Shown piece after piece: positions 45,999-56,309 of a DNA stretch of 64,000 nucleotides. Each line of letters opens with the position of its first letter. Within the stretch, counting starts at the first letter, position 1. A model generated the notes under the pieces. That model was not told the origin of the DNA. It was given only the letters and a program-made list of their open reading frames with translations, and ran no database searches. Origin of the DNA: Paenibacillus sp. GSMTC-2017. GTDB taxonomy: Bacteria > Bacillota > Bacilli > Paenibacillales > Paenibacillaceae. Location of the stretch: the NCBI RefSeq assembly GCF_016019935.1, contig NZ_JAECMT010000004.1, forward strand, positions 558,833 to 622,832, written 5' to 3'. The position numbers and the translations under genes are program-made.

Positions 45999-48104
45999 TT
46001 AGTCCTTCCACCAGCGTTTCAAATCATCCCACCAAGAACGTTGATGTTCATTTTTGTCCTTACCGATGCCTCCTGAGCTCGTACCATTGGTGCTGGCCAT
46101 TGAGCCACATACCTCCGTTGGAACAGTGCCAACGAGCAAAGTTTCCATCCTGCGATTAGGGCAAGTAGCGGCAGCAAGTTTGCCTGATGTAGGATCAATA
46201 TAAACGTTGACGACACCTTCTGGCATAGCGAACAATTTTGGAGGAACAGTTGACAACGAACCTTCAATAAAACTTGCAAAGATCGGTGCAGCTCGATGTG
46301 CTTCCGCAACAGAAAGCTTACGATCTTTGTCATAACCAACCCAAACGGCAGCAGCCAGCTCCGGTGTATATCCTACGAGCCAAGCGTCTGTCGCAGTTGT
46401 TCCCGTTTTTCCGGCTATGGGTCGTTTAATAACAGAGGCTACACGGTGAGCTGTCCCCCCCATGTCAAAGACACTTTCCATTAAGTTCGTCATCACATAA
46501 GCTTCCGCAGCAGTTATCACCTGATTGGCCGTTTCCTTAGCTTCATATAATACTTGCCCTTTGTAATCCTCAATCCGAAGGATGGCAACGGGCTCAACAT
46601 GTACTCCGGCATTTGCGAAAGTTCCATAAGCAGAAGCCATCTCGAACGGACTAACAGGAAATGTGCCAAGTGCAAGGGAAGGGACAGGATTCATAGGACT
46701 GTCAATGCCGAGCTTACGGGCAGCATCAATGACCTTGTTTGCACCAACCGTCATGATCGTGTTTACAGCGTAAATATTGTCCGAGCCAGAGATGGCTTGT
46801 CGCATATCGATATAATCATTTGTATATTTATCATTATAATTATGTGGCTCATATGTTTTACGGCCTTCATCATAAGAGAACACAGTTGGTTCACTTTTGA
46901 ATCGTGTAAGTGGAGACATAAAGCTGCTCTGAATGGCTGTCAAATAAAGAAACGGTTTAAAAGTAGAGCCAGGCTGACGTGTACTAGCGAATACGCGATT
47001 AAATTGGTTATTTTTATAATCCCTTCCTCCGACCAACGCCTTAATATAGCCATTCCTTGGATCGATAGCAATTAGTGCAGCTTGTTGAGTCGAGCTTTCT
47101 GGAATGACACGATTAATGGATTCCTCAGCCGCGGCTTGTGCTTCTTGATCTAGAGTCGTGTAGATTGTGATGCCGCCTTTATTCAACAGCTCACTATCTA
47201 TACCGAACTTTTCTACTGCGAGATAGCGTATGTAGTCTCTAAAGTAAGGAGCAAATCCTTCTTGCTGTAACGTGCTGAGTGGCTTGAATTGCAATACTTC
47301 CCCGAAAGCAGACGCTGCCTGTTCTTCATTAATCGAACCGCCTTCTTTCATCGCTTCCAAAATAACAAATTGTCTGTCCTTCGCATTTTTCATATTCAAA
47401 TAAGGGGAATAATATTTCGGCCCCTTCGGTATGCCAGCAAGCATAGTACTCTCAGCAATGGAGAGTTCAGAAGCGTGTTTGCCGAAATAAAGCTTAGCCG
47501 CCGCTTCGATGCCATAAGCACCATGACCATAATAAATTTGGTTCAGATACATACCCAATATGTCGTCTTTCGTATATTTCATCTCAAGCTGAGCGGTATA
47601 CATCGCTTCCTTCAATTTACGCTGCCATGTACGTTCATGGGTTAAATATAGATTGCGAGCGAGTTGTTGTGTTAATGTGCTAGCCCCTTGTTTAGTTGAC
47701 ATGCTTTGCACATTGACGACAACTGCGCGTGCCATACCTTTCAAATCAAAGCCAGCATGGTTATAAAACCGGCGATCTTCAACAGCAAGTGTTGCATCGA
47801 TCACGTAGTGTGAGATATTCTCCAGAGTGACAGAACGACGATTTTCACCACCATGGAACGTATCAATAACGTTGCCATTTAGGTCAAGCATTTGTGAAGT
47901 TTGACTTATTGTTGAGTCAGGTAGAGATTGCATACGCAAGTAAAAGTATAGACCTGCAATAGCAACAAATACGATGACTCCTAATATAGAGGCACGACGG
48001 AACCATTTTTTCAGACGCAACATGTAAGGGAGAAGTCTCTCGGATAGTATAGGAAACCTTAACTTACGACGAGGCTTTTTTTGCCCCTTCGATGACTGAT
48101 TCAT
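45999..48104 (-). CDS. Class A penicillin-binding protein (PBP1A family)
   Basis: Bifunctional peptidoglycan glycosyltransferase/transpeptidase of 701 residues. A basic N-terminus and one membrane segment (about 39-57) lead to the GT51 domain with catalytic glutamate E109 in VEDRRFYNHAG and QGASTLTQQLARN. The transpeptidase domain carries SxxK in GSTFKPF, SxN in SGSDN and KTGTT. AAGGAAGGG precedes the ATG. It may match B. subtilis PbpG (PBP2d), which is also encoded near speE and ywhD. PbpG there is made in the forespore; sporulation control here is not shown. Confidence 0.94.
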   Translation of the reverse strand: MNQSSKGQKKPRRKLRFPILSERLLPYMLRLKKWFRRASILGVIVFVAIAGLYFYLRMQSLPDSTISQTSQMLDLNGNVIDTFHGGENRRSVTLENISHYVIDATLAVEDRRFYNHAGFDLKGMARAVVVNVQSMSTKQGASTLTQQLARNLYLTHERTWQRKLKEAMYTAQLEMKYTKDDILGMYLNQIYYGHGAYGIEAAAKLYFGKHASELSIAESTMLAGIPKGPKYYSPYLNMKNAKDRQFVILEAMKEGGSINEEQAASAFGEVLQFKPLSTLQQEGFAPYFRDYIRYLAVEKFGIDSELLNKGGITIYTTLDQEAQAAAEESINRVIPESSTQQAALIAIDPRNGYIKALVGGRDYKNNQFNRVFASTRQPGSTFKPFLYLTAIQSSFMSPLTRFKSEPTVFSYDEGRKTYEPHNYNDKYTNDYIDMRQAISGSDNIYAVNTIMTVGANKVIDAARKLGIDSPMNPVPSLALGTFPVSPFEMASAYGTFANAGVHVEPVAILRIEDYKGQVLYEAKETANQVITAAEAYVMTNLMESVFDMGGTAHRVASVIKRPIAGKTGTTATDAWLVGYTPELAAAVWVGYDKDRKLSVAEAHRAAPIFASFIEGSLSTVPPKLFAMPEGVVNVYIDPTSGKLAAATCPNRRMETLLVGTVPTEVCGSMASTNGTSSGGIGKDKNEHQRSWWDDLKRWWKD

Positions 48105-48310
48105 GATGTTGACACCCTTCCTTAATAAAACGAATCTCCCTCTAGTATGGAAAAATGAGGAATGACCTATTCATTAAGCGAAAGAAGTATTTTATAACCA
48201 ATTTTATCTTGAATCCATTATACTGTTATTTGGAGATAGACAACTGTAGAGGGTGTAGTTAAATAGAAGTAGTCTACTCTTGACTAGAGACATAGAGGAG
48301 TTGGGACAGG

Positions 48311-49561
48311 ATGAGTACCATTATTGCATCTACGAAGCAGCATGCAAAGACAGCTATGGGCATACAAGGTTTTCCGATTATTATGTTGATCAACATCTTT
48401 TTGGGTATCTCTTTTGCATTTGTACTACCTTTTAATTCTTTGTTCGGCATCGACGAAGTAGGGATGAGCAATACAACGTTTGGTATTTTCATGTTAGTAT
48501 CTTCGATTTGTGGCATTGTGTTTAGTACTTGGATTGCTAAGCTATCCGATCGTGTGCCTGATCGTAAATTTATATTAATTTTGTGTTCAATTGCAGGTGT
48601 TGTTGGTTATATTGGATTTGCCTTTTCACGTGATTACTACGTTCTTCTCGCTATCTCTTCGATCTTCTTAGGTATTTCATCTTCTACCTTTGCGCAAGTA
48701 TTTGCTATTGGAAGAGAAATATTAACAAGATCTGATCTGCCTGCGAAGCAGCTTCCGCTATATATGAACATTCTTCGTACCGTATTTGCATTGTCATGGA
48801 CAGTTGGGCCCGCAATTGCTGCCTATGTATTGCTATATCTAGGTTTTGTAGGATTGTTTGCCGTTGCGGCAACATGTAATGCAGTTGTTGCAGTTATTGC
48901 ACTATTGTTTCTTAATCGAGGCAGGGTGGCTACTGCACCGAAAACTGCCGCTTCTAACGTACCTCTTATGAAAATTGTGTTCCAGCCAGTTATCTTTGTT
49001 AATTTAATAGCCTTTACGTTCATTTCAACTGCGAATACGCTAAGTACGATGAATATGGCTCAATATGTGACGAAGGTGCTTGGAGGAAACAAAGAGCATA
49101 TCGGAATTATTTTTAGCATCCCACCCGTATTTGAAGTATTCTTTATGCTTGGCTTCGGCTACCTTGCAACTCGAATGAAAAGTGATCGGCTTATTCGACT
49201 AGGTGCGCTAATTGCTTTTATTTATTTCACAACATTATTTTTTGCGGGTTCTCCATGGCATATTTATATTGTGCAAATACTTAGCGCAGCGTACATTTCA
49301 ATTACATCGGGGATCGCTATTACATACTTCCAAGACTTTCTGCCAGAGATGCCCGGTACAGCAACAAACCTATATTCCAATTCGAATAAAGTTGGCTCTA
49401 TGTTAGGATTTTTGTTATTTGGTGTTATTGCAGATGCTTTTGGATATCGTAGTGTATATCTAGCTTGTGCCTCGTTTGCATTAGTGGCTGTAGTGCTGCT
49501 ATTTGGCTTAGCGAAAGCTAAAAATAAAGGTGTATCAACTGGAGCAATGATTAGCGGGTAA
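48311..49561 (+). CDS. MFS transporter, sugar-efflux (Set) type
   Basis: Major-facilitator protein of 416 residues with twelve predicted membrane helices. Motif A is AKLSDRVPDRK between helices 2 and 3. The overall pattern (PFNSLFGIDEVGMS near helix 1, FAQVFAIGREI in helix 4) resembles SetA/SetB sugar efflux proteins. The substrate is not known. GAGGAG stands ten bases before the ATG. It is divergent from the penicillin-binding protein gene. Confidence 0.88.
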   Translation: MSTIIASTKQHAKTAMGIQGFPIIMLINIFLGISFAFVLPFNSLFGIDEVGMSNTTFGIFMLVSSICGIVFSTWIAKLSDRVPDRKFILILCSIAGVVGYIGFAFSRDYYVLLAISSIFLGISSSTFAQVFAIGREILTRSDLPAKQLPLYMNILRTVFALSWTVGPAIAAYVLLYLGFVGLFAVAATCNAVVAVIALLFLNRGRVATAPKTAASNVPLMKIVFQPVIFVNLIAFTFISTANTLSTMNMAQYVTKVLGGNKEHIGIIFSIPPVFEVFFMLGFGYLATRMKSDRLIRLGALIAFIYFTTLFFAGSPWHIYIVQILSAAYISITSGIAITYFQDFLPEMPGTATNLYSNSNKVGSMLGFLLFGVIADAFGYRSVYLACASFALVAVVLLFGLAKAKNKGVSTGAMISG

Positions 49562-49612
49562 CGCTCATACATTCATTGAAAAAAATAATTTTGTGGATTA
49601 CCCTGTAAAAGG

Positions 49613-49640
49613 TTGCAATTTCAGCTTGAAATACTATAAT
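49613..49640 (+). promoter_or_regulatory. Promoter of speE
   Basis: TTGCAA (49613-49618), a 16-base spacer and a perfect TATAAT (49635-49640), 39 bases before the start codon. Confidence 0.65.
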
Positions 49641-49678
49641 ACAGGTTGAACTATTGAAGGAAAGAAGGGATTATCGAC

Positions 49679-50506
49679 ATGGAATTATGGTATACAGAAA
49701 AACAAACAGAAAACTTCGGTATCACTGCGAAGATCACTAAATCGTATGTACACGAACAAACGGATTTTCAACAGCTAGACATGATTGAGACGGAAGAGTT
49801 TGGTACTATGCTTGTTCTTGACGGTATGGTAATGACAACGGTAAAAGATGAATTCGTCTACCATGAGATGGTTGCCCATCCAGTACTCTTTACTCACCCG
49901 AATCCAGAGCACGTGCTAGTTGTAGGTGGCGGCGATGGCGGAGTTATTCGTGAAGTAATGAAACATCCAAAGGTGAAAAAGGCTGTTCTTGTTGACATAG
50001 ACGGCAAAGTTATCGAATATTCCAAAAAATATTTGCCATCAATCGCAGGTGAGCTTGACAACCCGCGCGTAGAAGTACTTGTAAACGATGGATTTATGCA
50101 TATCCATGATCATAAAAATACGTATGATGTTATTATGGTTGATTCCACTGAACCAGTTGGTCCAGCGGCTAACCTGTTCACTCGCGGTTTCTACCAAGGC
50201 ATCTACGAAGCATTGAAAGAAGATGGTATCTTCGTTGCTCAAACGGACAACCCTTGGTTCAAAGCTGACCTTATTCAAAGCGTAAACAAGGATGTAAAAG
50301 AAGTGTTCCCTATCGTACGTGTATACGGTGCGAACATTCCTACTTACCCAAGTGGTCTGTGGACATTCACAATGGGAAGCAAAAAGCATGATCCACTTCA
50401 AGTGGAGGAAGCTTCTATCCCTGAAATCGATACAAAGTATTACACACCTCGCCTGCACAAAGCGGCGTTTGTTCTTCCTAAGTTTGTAGAAGATCTAGTG
50501 AAATAA
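49679..50506 (+). CDS. speE: Spermidine synthase
   Basis: Polyamine aminopropyltransferase of 275 residues moving the aminopropyl group from decarboxylated S-adenosylmethionine to putrescine. It shows the nucleotide-binding loop [13 protein letters not shown], the acidic VDIDGKVIE block and the catalytic [10 protein letters not shown]. In B. subtilis speE is followed by the agmatinase gene speB; here a terminator and a DNA-repair-type gene follow, so the speEB pairing is lost. Confidence 0.97.
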   Translation: MELWYTEKQTENFGITAKITKSYVHEQTDFQQLDMIETEEFGTMLVLDGMVMTTVKDEFVYHEMVAHPVLFTHPNPEHVLVVGGGDGGVIREVMKHPKVKKAVLVDIDGKVIEYSKKYLPSIAGELDNPRVEVLVNDGFMHIHDHKNTYDVIMVDSTEPVGPAANLFTRGFYQGIYEALKEDGIFVAQTDNPWFKADLIQSVNKDVKEVFPIVRVYGANIPTYPSGLWTFTMGSKKHDPLQVEEASIPEIDTKYYTPRLHKAAFVLPKFVEDLVK

Positions 50507-50545
50507 GCTGCTTCAAACGCCTTAGCGATTTGAAAAGCAAAACGA

Positions 50546-50582
50546 AGAGCCCGATTCGGTCTATGCCGAATTCGGGCTTCTT
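50546..50582 (+). terminator. Terminator after speE
   Basis: GAAGAGCCCGATTCGG and CCGAATTCGGGCTTC arms with one bulge around a short loop; the T tail is brief. Confidence 0.75.
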
Positions 50583-50656
50583 ACGTCCCAGCTTCTATAT
50601 TCCGTATGAGCCTGTAACTGTAGGATATAATGGAGAAATGAAAGGGGGCGACAACA

Positions 50657-51208
50657 TTGTCGCGTATTTTTTCTTTTCCACCTCTTATAGATGAACGAGC
50701 GAAAGTGTTAATTGCTGGAACTGCACCAAGCGTGAAGTCGCTCGAACACGGACAGTTTTACGGACATCCACAAAATTATTTTTGGCGTGTTGTATACGGT
50801 CTGTTTCAGGTACGAGAAAGTACCGAAGACGAATATCCTGCGCCTGACCCTATATATGAAAATCGAATAACGTTCCTGCAGAGCCATCGATTGTCACTAT
50901 GGGATGTTATTGCCTCCTGCGAACGAGAAGGTAGCCTTGATGTTAATATTAAAGGTGAGTTACTAAACGACATTCCGAACTTGTTAATTCAATATCCCGA
51001 TATTCGGTGTATCGCGTTTAACGGAAGTAAGGCTTATGATACTTTTCAAAAGAACTTTCGGGAACATCCGGTGCTTAAAGAGGTCACGTTACTGAAGCTG
51101 CCCTCTACGAGCCCTATTCCAACAAAGTATATGCGTTCGCTCGAGGACCGGATTAACGCATGGCGTATAATTGTTCCTTTTACAAATGATGAGCTTAGTT
51201 TCGAATGA
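50657..51208 (+). CDS. DNA-deoxyinosine glycosylase (uracil-DNA-glycosylase superfamily)
   Basis: Base-excision repair protein of 183 residues of the TIGR04274/UDG family 6 type. The first active-site motif reads GTAPSVKSLEHGQFYGHPQN, the middle has FNGSKAY, and the second motif LPSTSPIP closes the pocket. It would remove hypoxanthine, and perhaps uracil, from DNA. The start is TTG at 50657, with AAAGGGGG eight bases upstream. Confidence 0.85.
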   Translation: MSRIFSFPPLIDERAKVLIAGTAPSVKSLEHGQFYGHPQNYFWRVVYGLFQVRESTEDEYPAPDPIYENRITFLQSHRLSLWDVIASCEREGSLDVNIKGELLNDIPNLLIQYPDIRCIAFNGSKAYDTFQKNFREHPVLKEVTLLKLPSTSPIPTKYMRSLEDRINAWRIIVPFTNDELSFE

Positions 51209-51417
51209 ATAAGTTAAACACAGTTAAATAGCGATATTGCTTCAAGTAAAAGCGTTCGCTCGAGCGGCTAAACAGATGGTATAATGCGAAGTAGTTCGAA
51301 TCTAAATCGGGCCAATCTCCATTTTAATATAAGACAAGTTTTATTTTGATGATGAAGTGATGTTCGTCATGAGTTATAGTATTAACAGATAAGAAGATAG
51401 ATAAGCGGGAGTAGATT

Positions 51418-51861
51418 ATGAAGGATAGTGGCAAGGCCATCATTATACTTGAGAGTAAAGTGGATGGAGAGAAGGGGACGCATCGTTATAAAGGCGAGTG
51501 GTTCCGTAAACAAAAGTCAATCTTCATTCGATACGCAGAAGATGAGGCGACGCGATCTCTTATTCGTTATTCGCCGAATGAGCTATCGATTAAACGAAGC
51601 GGTGCGGTGCAATCGGAGCAGTTATTCGTGGCTGGTCAGAGCAGAAGTGGTACTTATCGTTCCGCTGCAGCTGCATTCAATCTTGAAACGCACACGAAGT
51701 TACTTGTTATGCATGCCAAAGCGAGCGTTGATCATAACAACCCGCTATTGCCATCTTCGCCGCCATTTACGCTGGAGTGGCGTTATGAGTTGTTTGTAAG
51801 TGAACAAATGTCGGGGCGGTTTCACATCCGTCTCCATATACAGGAGGATCATGAAGCATGA
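51418..51861 (+). CDS. ywiB: YwiB (DUF1934) family protein
   Basis: Small beta-barrel, lipocalin-like protein of 147 residues matching the DUF1934/YwiB family, found directly before argS in many Bacillales. The function is unknown. GGGAG precedes the ATG. The stop overlaps the argS start by four bases (ATGA), so the two genes are translationally coupled. Confidence 0.85.
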   Translation: MKDSGKAIIILESKVDGEKGTHRYKGEWFRKQKSIFIRYAEDEATRSLIRYSPNELSIKRSGAVQSEQLFVAGQSRSGTYRSAAAAFNLETHTKLLVMHAKASVDHNNPLLPSSPPFTLEWRYELFVSEQMSGRFHIRLHIQEDHEA

Positions 51862-53543
51862 GTACGAATGGAAATGTATTAGAGAAAATGTATGAGCAAG
51901 TAAAGGGAGCAATTGCAGACGCAGCAGTAGCTGCTGGTTTAGCTGCTAGAGAGGAATTGCCGTTGTTTGTTCTAGAAGTACCAAAGGACAAAACACATGG
52001 TGATCTAGCGACGAATGCTGCTATGCAACTTACAAAACTAGCGAAAAAAAATCCGCGCCAAATCGCGGAAGCTATTATTGAGCATCTTGACTTGAAGAGT
52101 GCATCGATTCAGTCTGCTGAAATTGCTGGACCGGGCTTCATTAACTTCCGTATGGACAAAAGCTATTTGTATCCTGTTGTAGCGGAAGCGCTTGAAGCGG
52201 GAGAAAATTTCGGACGTGTATCAGTAGGTAATGGCGAGCGCGTACAAGTAGAGTTTGTTAGTGCAAACCCAACAGGCAGTTTGCATCTTGGACATGCTAG
52301 AGGTGCAGCAGTTGGTGACTCACTTTGTAACGTACTAGACTTCGCTGGTTATGATGTGACACGCGAATACTATATTAATGACGCTGGCAAGCAAGTTGAG
52401 AACTTAGCTAAGTCGCTAGAAGCTCGTTATCGCCAAGCACTTGGTCAGAACGTTGAACTTCCTGAGGATGGTTACTATGGCGAAGATATTATCGTGTTTG
52501 CCAAAGGTTTAGCAGAGCAAGAGGGCGAACGTCTTCTTTCATTGTCTGATGAGGAACGTTTTACTTATTTCCGCAGCTTTGGACTCGAGAAGGAGCTTGA
52601 TAAGATCAAACGCGATCTTGGCAGATTCCGTGTTGGGTTCGATGTATGGTACAGCGAAACGGCTCTCTATGAAAGCGGACAAGTAGAGCAAGGGCTAGAA
52701 GCGCTTAGAGCTTCTGGACATGTCTACGAAGAAGAAGGAGCGACATGGCTTGCAACGACGACTTTCGGTGACGACAAAAACCGCGTACTTGTCAAAAATG
52801 ATGGCTCCTACACTTATTTAACACCAGATATCGCTTATCACCGTGACAAGTATGGTCGTGGCTTTGATCGCATGATCAACATTTGGGGGGCAGACCACCA
52901 TGGCTACATTCCTCGTGTGAAGGCTGCTATGGAGGCGCTTGGCAACGATCCAGGTAAATTAACCGTTCTAATCGCGCAGATGGTCAGCTTGTTCCAAAAC
53001 GGCGAGAAGATGAAGATGTCCAAGCGTACAGGTAAAGCGGTAACGATGGAAGATCTGATGGATGAAGTAGGTATCGATGCAATCCGTTACTTCTTCTCAA
53101 TGAGAGGTATGGACTCCCACCTAGATTTCGATATGGATCTAGCGATTTCGACGTCCAATGAAAATCCAGTATTCTATGTTCAATACGCTCATGCTCGTAT
53201 TTGCAGTATCTTCAGACAAGCTGAGGAGCAAGGTATTACACTTGCTGATCCGAGCAGCATTAGCTTCGAGAAGCTTAATACTGAAGCTGAATATGATTTG
53301 CTCCGCAAAATTGGCGAATTGCCGCAAGAGATTACCGATGCTGCTGCCCAATATGCGCCGCATCGTCTAATTCGCTACGTGTACGAGCTGGCTTCTCAGC
53401 TACACAGCTACTACCGTGCAGAGCGCGTTATTACGGAAGACTCCGAGCAGACAGCCGCTCGTTTGGCATTGCTAGGGGCAGTTCGCGTCGCAATCGCGAA
53501 CGTACTTCGCCTTGTAGGTGTTTCTGCACCTGATCGGATGTAA
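51858..53543 (+). CDS. argS: Arginyl-tRNA synthetase
   Basis: Class I aminoacyl-tRNA synthetase of 561 residues charging tRNA-Arg. The HIGH-type signature is HLGH within [15 protein letters not shown] and the KMSK-type signature is [12 protein letters not shown]-terminal DALR anticodon-binding domain ends at [12 protein letters not shown] see no T-box leader upstream of ywiB. A strong terminator follows. Confidence 0.98.
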   Translation: MSTNGNVLEKMYEQVKGAIADAAVAAGLAAREELPLFVLEVPKDKTHGDLATNAAMQLTKLAKKNPRQIAEAIIEHLDLKSASIQSAEIAGPGFINFRMDKSYLYPVVAEALEAGENFGRVSVGNGERVQVEFVSANPTGSLHLGHARGAAVGDSLCNVLDFAGYDVTREYYINDAGKQVENLAKSLEARYRQALGQNVELPEDGYYGEDIIVFAKGLAEQEGERLLSLSDEERFTYFRSFGLEKELDKIKRDLGRFRVGFDVWYSETALYESGQVEQGLEALRASGHVYEEEGATWLATTTFGDDKNRVLVKNDGSYTYLTPDIAYHRDKYGRGFDRMINIWGADHHGYIPRVKAAMEALGNDPGKLTVLIAQMVSLFQNGEKMKMSKRTGKAVTMEDLMDEVGIDAIRYFFSMRGMDSHLDFDMDLAISTSNENPVFYVQYAHARICSIFRQAEEQGITLADPSSISFEKLNTEAEYDLLRKIGELPQEITDAAAQYAPHRLIRYVYELASQLHSYYRAERVITEDSEQTAARLALLGAVRVAIANVLRLVGVSAPDRM

Positions 53544-53557
53544 GCTAGTATTAACAT

Positions 53558-53606
53558 AAAAACGAAGGGCCGTCCTCCTATTTAGGAGGACGGCCTTTCG
53601 TTTTTA
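53558..53606 (+). terminator. Terminator after argS
   Basis: AAAACGAAGGGCCGTCCTCC and GGAGGACGGCCTTTCGTTTT arms around a 6-base loop, followed by T. The stem is perfect or nearly perfect over 20 bp. Confidence 0.95.
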
Positions 53607-53635
53607 TTGATAGCACTTATATACTAATGTATCAA

Positions 53636-53698
53636 CTACTTTACCAATACTGTTTGTTGGGTTTGCATCGAAGGCTCGAGTGTGAATTTAACGGTATC
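53636..53698 (-). pseudogene. Remnant of a duplicated stalk-protein 3' end
   Basis: Read on the minus strand, these 20 codons plus stop encode DTVKFTLEPSMQTQQTVLVK. The neighbouring stalk-domain protein ends KDVVTFTLEPSMQTMQRPITVK, so this is a diverged copy of its last 20 or so codons. A TAA directly precedes it, so it cannot be translated as part of anything longer. It looks like what remained after loss of a tandem paralogue. Confidence 0.75.
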
Positions 53699-53742
53699 TT
53701 AGCTAATCGCAATTGATATATACATTAAGAAGAATGAGCCAA

Positions 53743-54846
53743 TTACTTTACAGTAATTGGACGTTGCATAGTTTGCATTGAAGGCTCCAGCGTGAAAGTC
53801 ACGACGTCTTTGGGAGTGCTCGCCATAGTGCCTTCAATTGTGGTAGGTAGTTTTATGGATATAAAATATTCGCCAGGCGTAACTGATTTACCCTTATTGT
53901 CCTTCTCATCCCAGGCAACTGTTGTTTTGACAGCTCCTTTTTTCCAATAAATTGTTCCAGATAAGGGCTTCGTTTTTATTGTTCGAATCAGTTGAGATTT
54001 TCCATCTTTGTTTTGTGAAATTTCTATTTCAAATGTTGCAGGCTTAGAGATTACGATGTGATCGTCATCTTTTAAGTTCAATATATCAACTTCTATCTCG
54101 TGTATTGTACCTTTTGTGGTTGTACTGCTCGATTCGTTGGAAATGATCATACCAAGAGGGAATCCGTTTATACCGCCAGCACCTTGAACAACTGCATCAA
54201 CAGAATAGTGTGTATAGGACCAAGCTTGTTTCGGTACGATTTGAATGTCCAATTTATAGTTTTTATTAGCAGTCACATAAGGGAATATTGTTTCAAAGGT
54301 AGAGATGTCACCTTTTCCCATTTGAGAGACTTTGTAATTATCCAACTTTATTGGTCCAGAAACTGCTACTTGCTTGCCGCTACTATCCAGTAAGGCGAGG
54401 ACGATATCTTTGTCAGCAGGAATGCTTTTATTAAACTTTATAATCCCCTTCTCTATGTATGGGGTAAAAACATCGAGGGTTTGAGCGAATTTCAAATCCA
54501 AATGGCCCATCCTAACGTAACCGTCTTTATCTTGAATAGGCAGGTCACGGTCATCTTCATAAAATATTTCTACTGACCCTTTAGAGCCATTCTGTGCGGG
54601 GTGATAATAAACGGCTCCGCCCATCTTCTCTGCGAACGTACGCAAAGGTACAAAGAGCTGACCTTTATAATTCAAAACTTGCCCGTCTTTAGCAGAATCA
54701 AGCGTACTTGACTGCCCATTCAACTGAAAGCTAACGTGAATAGAGCTTAGAAGTGCTTTAATCTCGTTAGAGGCTACGGCCGCTGTACCCGCAAGCAAGG
54801 CCATTCCACACAACAATCCCAATACGAACTTTTTAATATCGTTCAC
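53743..54846 (-). CDS. Secreted stalk-domain (copper-amine-oxidase N-like) protein
   Basis: Exported protein of 367 residues with a signal peptide (about 1-26), a stalk/copper amine oxidase N-terminal-like domain (about 34-100: QLFVPLRTFAEKMGGAVYYHP), and beta-rich regions to the end, the last resembling a FlgD/Ig-like fold with WDEKDNKGKSVTPGEYFISIKL. It probably acts at the cell surface as a binding or structural protein; no enzyme motif is seen. A remnant of a paralogue's tail lies just downstream. Confidence 0.8.
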   Translation of the reverse strand: MNDIKKFVLGLLCGMALLAGTAAVASNEIKALLSSIHVSFQLNGQSSTLDSAKDGQVLNYKGQLFVPLRTFAEKMGGAVYYHPAQNGSKGSVEIFYEDDRDLPIQDKDGYVRMGHLDLKFAQTLDVFTPYIEKGIIKFNKSIPADKDIVLALLDSSGKQVAVSGPIKLDNYKVSQMGKGDISTFETIFPYVTANKNYKLDIQIVPKQAWSYTHYSVDAVVQGAGGINGFPLGMIISNESSSTTTKGTIHEIEVDILNLKDDDHIVISKPATFEIEISQNKDGKSQLIRTIKTKPLSGTIYWKKGAVKTTVAWDEKDNKGKSVTPGEYFISIKLPTTIEGTMASTPKDVVTFTLEPSMQTMQRPITVK

Positions 54847-54954
54847 TCTCCTTTATATAGGGGCTATAATCATTGGTATATACTGTAAGAACGTTCGAAA
54901 GTTTCTTTGAGAAAGATAAGTTTTTTCTAATGTAGTTAGGAAGAACAGATAAAT

Positions 54955-55006
54955 GCAAATAAGCAAACAACCAATCTGATCATCAGATGGCTGTTTGCTT
55001 ATTTGC
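54955..55006 (-). terminator. Long inverted repeat after the subtilase gene
   Basis: GCAAATAAGCAAACA and TGTTTGCTTATTTGC are 15-bp perfect arms, with CTGA/TCAG at the tip. It sits 41 bases past the subtilase stop and 108 bases upstream of the stalk gene. The T-rich 3' arm suggests a terminator, although no extra T run follows. Confidence 0.65.
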
Positions 55007-55047
55007 TTAAGAATGATCATTTCTGACCCTATAGCCTTTCAACCTAG

Positions 55048-56178
55048 TTAGAACTTCTCTGCGGCTTGTAGCATTCGTAAGACATCAAGCTCGCCAACCG
55101 ACCGACGAGTCTTGCTACTCTTTAAAGGCTGCATAGACCTTTTCATAATTGCTTTTATTTCGCTAGGAGATAGTCCTGGTCGAAGTGACAGCAGAAGGGC
55201 AATAGCTCCACTTACATGTGAAGTTGCCATAGAAGTTCCACTCATTTCGTTATAATTACCACGTAGCCAAGCAGAGGTTATTTTGTCTCCAGGGGCATAA
55301 ATGTCGATGTACGCACCTTTATTGCTGAACGGAGCAATACGCCGAAGCCTGTTTGTGGCACCGACGGATATCGTTTGTGGATAGCGAGCAGGGTAATCGA
55401 CATAACGCTGCCTTCCGTCATTGCCGGAAGAAGCAACGATAATAATGCCCGAATTGTACGCGCTCGTTACTGCACCAAGTAAGGACTTACTTCTTGTTTT
55501 CATTCCAAAGCTCATATTGATGACGTCCATCCCATTCCTAACGCACCATTCGATGCCTAGAACGATATCAGAGACAAAGGCACTGCCGTTATGGTCGAAC
55601 GCTTTGACAGGGGCAATGAGTGCTCTGGGAGCAACACCGATCATTCCTTGCATTTGGTTCGCTGCTGCTATTGTGCCAGCAATATGAGTGCCATGGCCGT
55701 TGTCATCATAAGGAGGTTTGCTTCGGCTAATCAGATTAATACCACGAAGGAGTGAATGGCGAATATCAGGATGGTTGAAATCAACTCCGGTATCAATTAC
55801 ACCAACTTTAACGCGATGTCCGGTCGTTACGCTCCACGCATGTGGTGCTTTGATCTGCTGAATACCCCAAGGAATTCCGTTGTCGATAGCTGGCGATCTT
55901 TGGCTGGAAGGGCTGAAGCTAATTTCGCAATCCTTCTCAATCCATATTCGTCCGGTATCTAGCGTAACCTCAGACGGTAGCCTGCAAGAAAAGCCCGAAA
56001 TGATGGGCATCGGTTTAATTGATTTTAGAAGTGATGAGGAATTTGGTTCCTGCGACAACTTGCGGAGGAAGCTTCGATACTCGCTACCGTATTGGAAGCG
56101 TACAATTCTTTTTGTTGTCGTGGAGGTACTATTTGACATAGCTTGCTGTAAACAACGAATCAATGCGGCAGTATCCAT
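55048..56178 (-). CDS. Subtilisin-family (S8) serine protease without signal peptide
   Basis: Subtilase of 376 residues. The catalytic triad is D129 (VIDTG), H162 (GHGTH) and S316 (GTSMA), with the oxyanion asparagine in ASSGN. The N-terminal 100 residues look like a propeptide (about 25-90), but no hydrophobic signal peptide precedes them, so it is either cytoplasmic, as intracellular subtilisins are, or leaves by another route. GGGAGGGG stands nine bases before the ATG. Confidence 0.93.
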   Translation of the reverse strand: MDTAALIRCLQQAMSNSTSTTTKRIVRFQYGSEYRSFLRKLSQEPNSSSLLKSIKPMPIISGFSCRLPSEVTLDTGRIWIEKDCEISFSPSSQRSPAIDNGIPWGIQQIKAPHAWSVTTGHRVKVGVIDTGVDFNHPDIRHSLLRGINLISRSKPPYDDNGHGTHIAGTIAAANQMQGMIGVAPRALIAPVKAFDHNGSAFVSDIVLGIEWCVRNGMDVINMSFGMKTRSKSLLGAVTSAYNSGIIIVASSGNDGRQRYVDYPARYPQTISVGATNRLRRIAPFSNKGAYIDIYAPGDKITSAWLRGNYNEMSGTSMATSHVSGAIALLLSLRPGLSPSEIKAIMKRSMQPLKSSKTRRSVGELDVLRMLQAAEKF

Positions 56179-56309
56179 TAAGTGCTTCCCCTCCCGAAGG
56201 ACGATGCTGCACTATTCTATGAAGTGATCAATCAAGCTGCATGAGCAACCTGCCCTTTTTCACATAAATAGGCCTCATGCCGTGTCAAAAATGAAATTAA
56301 GACATAGGA

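Noticed and set aside
51250..51275. CGCTCGAGCG palindrome before ywiB as an operator
   Set aside because: Only 10 bp and isolated; too short to support a claim.
51209..51417. T-box leader for argS
   Set aside because: No T-box consensus or specifier-loop-like structure is visible; only a CGCTCGAGCG palindrome and a TATAAT are present.
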